Assembly: GCF_905220415.1 (NCBI RefSeq)
Contig: NC_059556.1
Coordinates: forward strand, 9,622,501 to 9,686,500
DNA length: 64,000 nt
Source: Colias croceus
Lineage: Eukaryota; Arthropoda; Insecta; Lepidoptera; Pieridae
Direction: 5' to 3'
This document shows, piece by piece, positions 62,270-64,000 of this stretch. The translations under genes were made by a program, and so were the position numbers. Every line of letters starts with the position of its first letter. The first letter of the stretch is position 1. Below the pieces are notes generated by a model, which worked only from the letters and a program-made list of their open reading frames with translations, was not told the DNA's origin and ran no database searches.

Positions 62270-63515
62270 CTACCGCCGATCTGGCCAGAGCGTCCCACCT
62301 CTTTCTTTCTGTACACTCTCGATCAAAGGCGCTGTGCTCAGCGCTGCCTTTCTTGGCCTTAGTGCAGTTAATGCACTGAGGCGCTTCTCCCCGCAACCAC
62401 TTGTCGCATTCAGTCCTCATATGAGGACCAGCGCAGTGGCTGCATCGGTCCTTCTCTTCCCTACACACCCGCCTCGTGTGCCCATACCCAAGACAGCGCG
62501 AGCACTGCACTAGGGGACTTTGATCCATTACTCTCACTCTGCCCAACCCTATGTGGGCGTATCCCTCATTCATCCATCTTCTCCATACCTGTGGGTCCGC
62601 TCTTACCACTACGTGGTTTTGGAGGGGGTTCCTAGCTTTCATCACATATGCTATCTCAACATTTCGCTCTTCCCCCTTCAAGCCCTCAAGTATGCCTGCG
62701 TTTTGGTTCTTCAGCGCAGTGATGAAGTCAGCAGTGTCACACTTCATCACATCCCTGAAGACCAGAAGGGGGCTCTTATTTCTAACATCTTCCACTAATA
62801 GTCCCTCATTCTTACTCAGTCTTTCCTTCACCTTGACTCTTTCTTCCTCATTCGCACAGCCGACGACTACCCTTCTATTCTTAACCTTTCTTACTCTCTC
62901 CACCTTTACCCATCCGTCCCTTGCATCCACAGTCTTCCTTATCTTCTCTAGCACCTCATCGCCTGTCTCTTGTTCGTCTTTGGATGACACCATGACTGAA
63001 TGCAGCGCCCTTGCTTCGGGGAGTTTCTCAATGACTCCCCTCGAGACAACGCTCGCATAAGTCGCCGTTTTGGCGACAGCCATGTTGCCCTCCAGAAGCG
63101 AACTCAATCTCTCCATTTTGCTTTCATTTTCCTTCATGCTTTCTGTCATCTCTTTCATTCTAGTCATCATTTCTTTCATTCCTTCAGTTAAGTCCACACT
63201 GGAGCCAGCATCGGATGGCGGGGGGGGATGTATAGGGTCCCCACTACGCCCTCCACTACCAGCCCTGGCATTGGTGAGTTCAATCTCCATCTCTTTTATT
63301 ATGTCATACATTCTTTCCAGCGCCAGTATAACCCCATCTTTTATGTCAGTTTTTAAATTACGAGACTCTCGCAGATGGGCTTTTCCTTTCATCAGACAGG
63401 CTTTCCCTTCTGCAGTCCGACTTGTCATAGTTTTAGGCGCTGCTGTGGTTGCAGGCTTTTTAGATTCCGAAATTGTGAACGTGTCACTGGCACGCCTCTG
63501 GGGAGTGTGGATCAT
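62259..63515 (-). CDS. TRAS ORF1: Gag-like protein with zinc knuckles
   Basis: 418 residues. ORF1 proteins of this group package the RNA and direct it to telomeres. The N-terminal third is basic and Ser/Thr-rich. Residues about 110-145 are Met/Lys/Glu-rich (EGMKEMMTRMKEMTESM) and look like a coiled coil. The C-terminal region has three cysteine knuckles: CSRCLGYGHTRRVC (CX2CX4HX4C), CSHCAGPHMRTEC (CX2CX3HX4C) and a longer CINC...H...C, as in R1-clade ORF1 proteins. The start ATG at 63515 lies 15 bases from the homopolymer on the upstream side. The stop TAG is at 62259-62261, inside the opening of ORF2. Confidence 0.9.
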   Translation of the reverse strand: MIHTPQRRASDTFTISESKKPATTAAPKTMTSRTAEGKACLMKGKAHLRESRNLKTDIKDGVILALERMYDIIKEMEIELTNARAGSGGRSGDPIHPPPPSDAGSSVDLTEGMKEMMTRMKEMTESMKENESKMERLSSLLEGNMAVAKTATYASVVSRGVIEKLPEARALHSVMVSSKDEQETGDEVLEKIRKTVDARDGWVKVERVRKVKNRRVVVGCANEEERVKVKERLSKNEGLLVEDVRNKSPLLVFRDVMKCDTADFITALKNQNAGILEGLKGEERNVEIAYVMKARNPLQNHVVVRADPQVWRRWMNEGYAHIGLGRVRVMDQSPLVQCSRCLGYGHTRRVCREEKDRCSHCAGPHMRTECDKWLRGEAPQCINCTKAKKGSAEHSAFDRECTERKRWDALARSAVAYC

Positions 63516-63529
63516 TGCGACGACTTAGG

Positions 63530-63568
<39 letters not shown>
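63530..63568 (+). repeat. A39 homopolymer before TRAS ORF1 (T39 in sense)
   Basis: Thirty-nine A on the plus strand directly after a single TTAGG (63525-63529). In element sense it is an oligo-T just ahead of the ORF1 start. It could be part of the 5' UTR or the scar of a junction with another element. Confidence 0.8.
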
Positions 63569-63570
<2 letters not shown>

Positions 63571-64000
63571 CTGTCAATAGTACTTAACTCTATCAGGCCT
63601 CCCAATAGGGGAGACACCTGTCAATAATAAAAATAAAATGAATCACAGTTAGATATTAATATCTAGGTAAATAAATAAAGCTAGTCAATAGTAAGAAGTC
63701 AAGTCAATAGTATATAGTATAGTTGTATATATAATATAGTCAAGTCAATAATTATAATATCACAGTAAAATATTAAGTGATACTAAATTATTATTTATTA
63801 TTTAGTATCTAGGTCAATCAATAAAGCTAAAGCTAGTCAATACTAACAACTCGTTACTAAAAATAGTATTCAATAATATTAATAAAATTGAATACAGTAA
63901 TACTAATTATAGAATTGTAAAAATTGTTTAAGCTAGTCAAGTATACTTTCACTGCGCCTAGCAAAATAATTAGCAAAGACGCTGATGGTCATAAATTATT
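63569..64000 (-). promoter_or_regulatory. Repeat-rich sequence upstream of TRAS ORF1, possible 5' UTR
   Basis: AT-rich DNA with six GTCAATA motifs (about 63573, 63620, 63684, 63703, 63744, 63836) and AGCTAGTCAA three times (about 63680, 63832, 63931). No coding frame. It may be the TRAS 5' UTR with its internal promoter; nothing here proves it. Confidence 0.3.

Larger units (their letters stand above)
58110..64000 (-). mobile_element. TRAS-type (R1 clade) retrotransposon with intact ORFs, running to the window edge
   Basis: Minus-strand order: 5' region (from beyond or near 64000), ORF1, ORF2, 3' UTR of about 445 bases, A tail (T-run 58110-58131) and then the (CCTAA)n array. The family moves by nicking telomeric repeats with its own endonuclease. 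Both ORFs are open and the catalytic motifs are present, so this copy may be functional if its 5' end is complete; that end is not in view. The sense strand lies on the CCTAA strand, the orientation reported for TRAS and opposite to SART. The A-run at 63530-63568 and the repeat-rich DNA after it may be its 5' UTR or another element. Confidence 0.85.

Noticed and set aside
56288..63528. Many plus-strand frames of 60-217 codons
   Set aside because: They are antisense shadows of the TRAS ORF1 and ORF2 reading frames on the minus strand.
1..64000. CRISPR arrays, rRNA genes and well-known insect microRNAs
   Set aside because: No array of regularly spaced repeats, no rRNA-like blocks, and none of the common microRNA seeds I looked for by eye were found; a covariance search could still reveal small RNAs.

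Overview
The window is insect DNA, most probably lepidopteran. It is AT-rich and gene-poor, with short GC-rich islets. It carries perfect (TTAGG)n arrays, R1-clade retrotransposons of the telomere-specific TRAS type inserted in those arrays, Jockey and CR1/Jockey-group LINEs, and many short Helitron-like elements that start TC and end CTAG (the Lep1-like kind common in moths and butterflies). There are no bacterial-type operons, CRISPR arrays or rRNA genes, and I recognised no tRNA gene.

Layout. 1-32.7 kb is noncoding apart from one LINE on the minus strand (3734 to about 8044: ORF1 with a PHD-like finger, then a 900+ residue endonuclease/reverse transcriptase ORF2). It also holds several inverted-repeat elements: 1190-1425, 3005-3118, 9684-10294, a 1.44 kb compound foldback at 16832-18270, and a 0.88 kb element with perfect 86 bp terminal inverted repeats at 22009-22888. 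Helitron-like elements lie at 10851-11190 (two head-to-tail), 15374-15556 and 16001-16168. At 32721-34685 a 5'-truncated Jockey element sits between exact 12 bp target-site duplications; its reverse transcriptase carries one extra in-frame TAA codon. 35-44 kb is again noncoding with scattered repeats.

Host genes lie at 44-53 kb on the plus strand. Gene 1 (44192-49502) has three exons, all joined in phase 0, and encodes a 195-residue predicted secreted protein with a signal peptide, basic processing sites and a Gly/Ser-rich tail. Gene 2 (exons near 52394-52660 and 52889-53047) is a partial model of another probably secreted protein with a ten-threonine run; its first coding exon was not found. 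Two copies of one inverted-repeat element lie in intron 1 of gene 1 and between the genes.

From 55.4 kb the sequence changes abruptly: a dispersed repeat stops at a perfect (GGTTA)30 array, followed by a 5'-truncated TRAS copy, a second (GGTTA)18 array and a TRAS copy with complete ORF1 and ORF2 that runs toward the window end. Both copies point the same way. The G-rich strand reads left to right, so if this is a true chromosome end it lies to the right and the two host genes are the most distal genes on the arm. This subtelomeric boundary is the most interesting part of the window.
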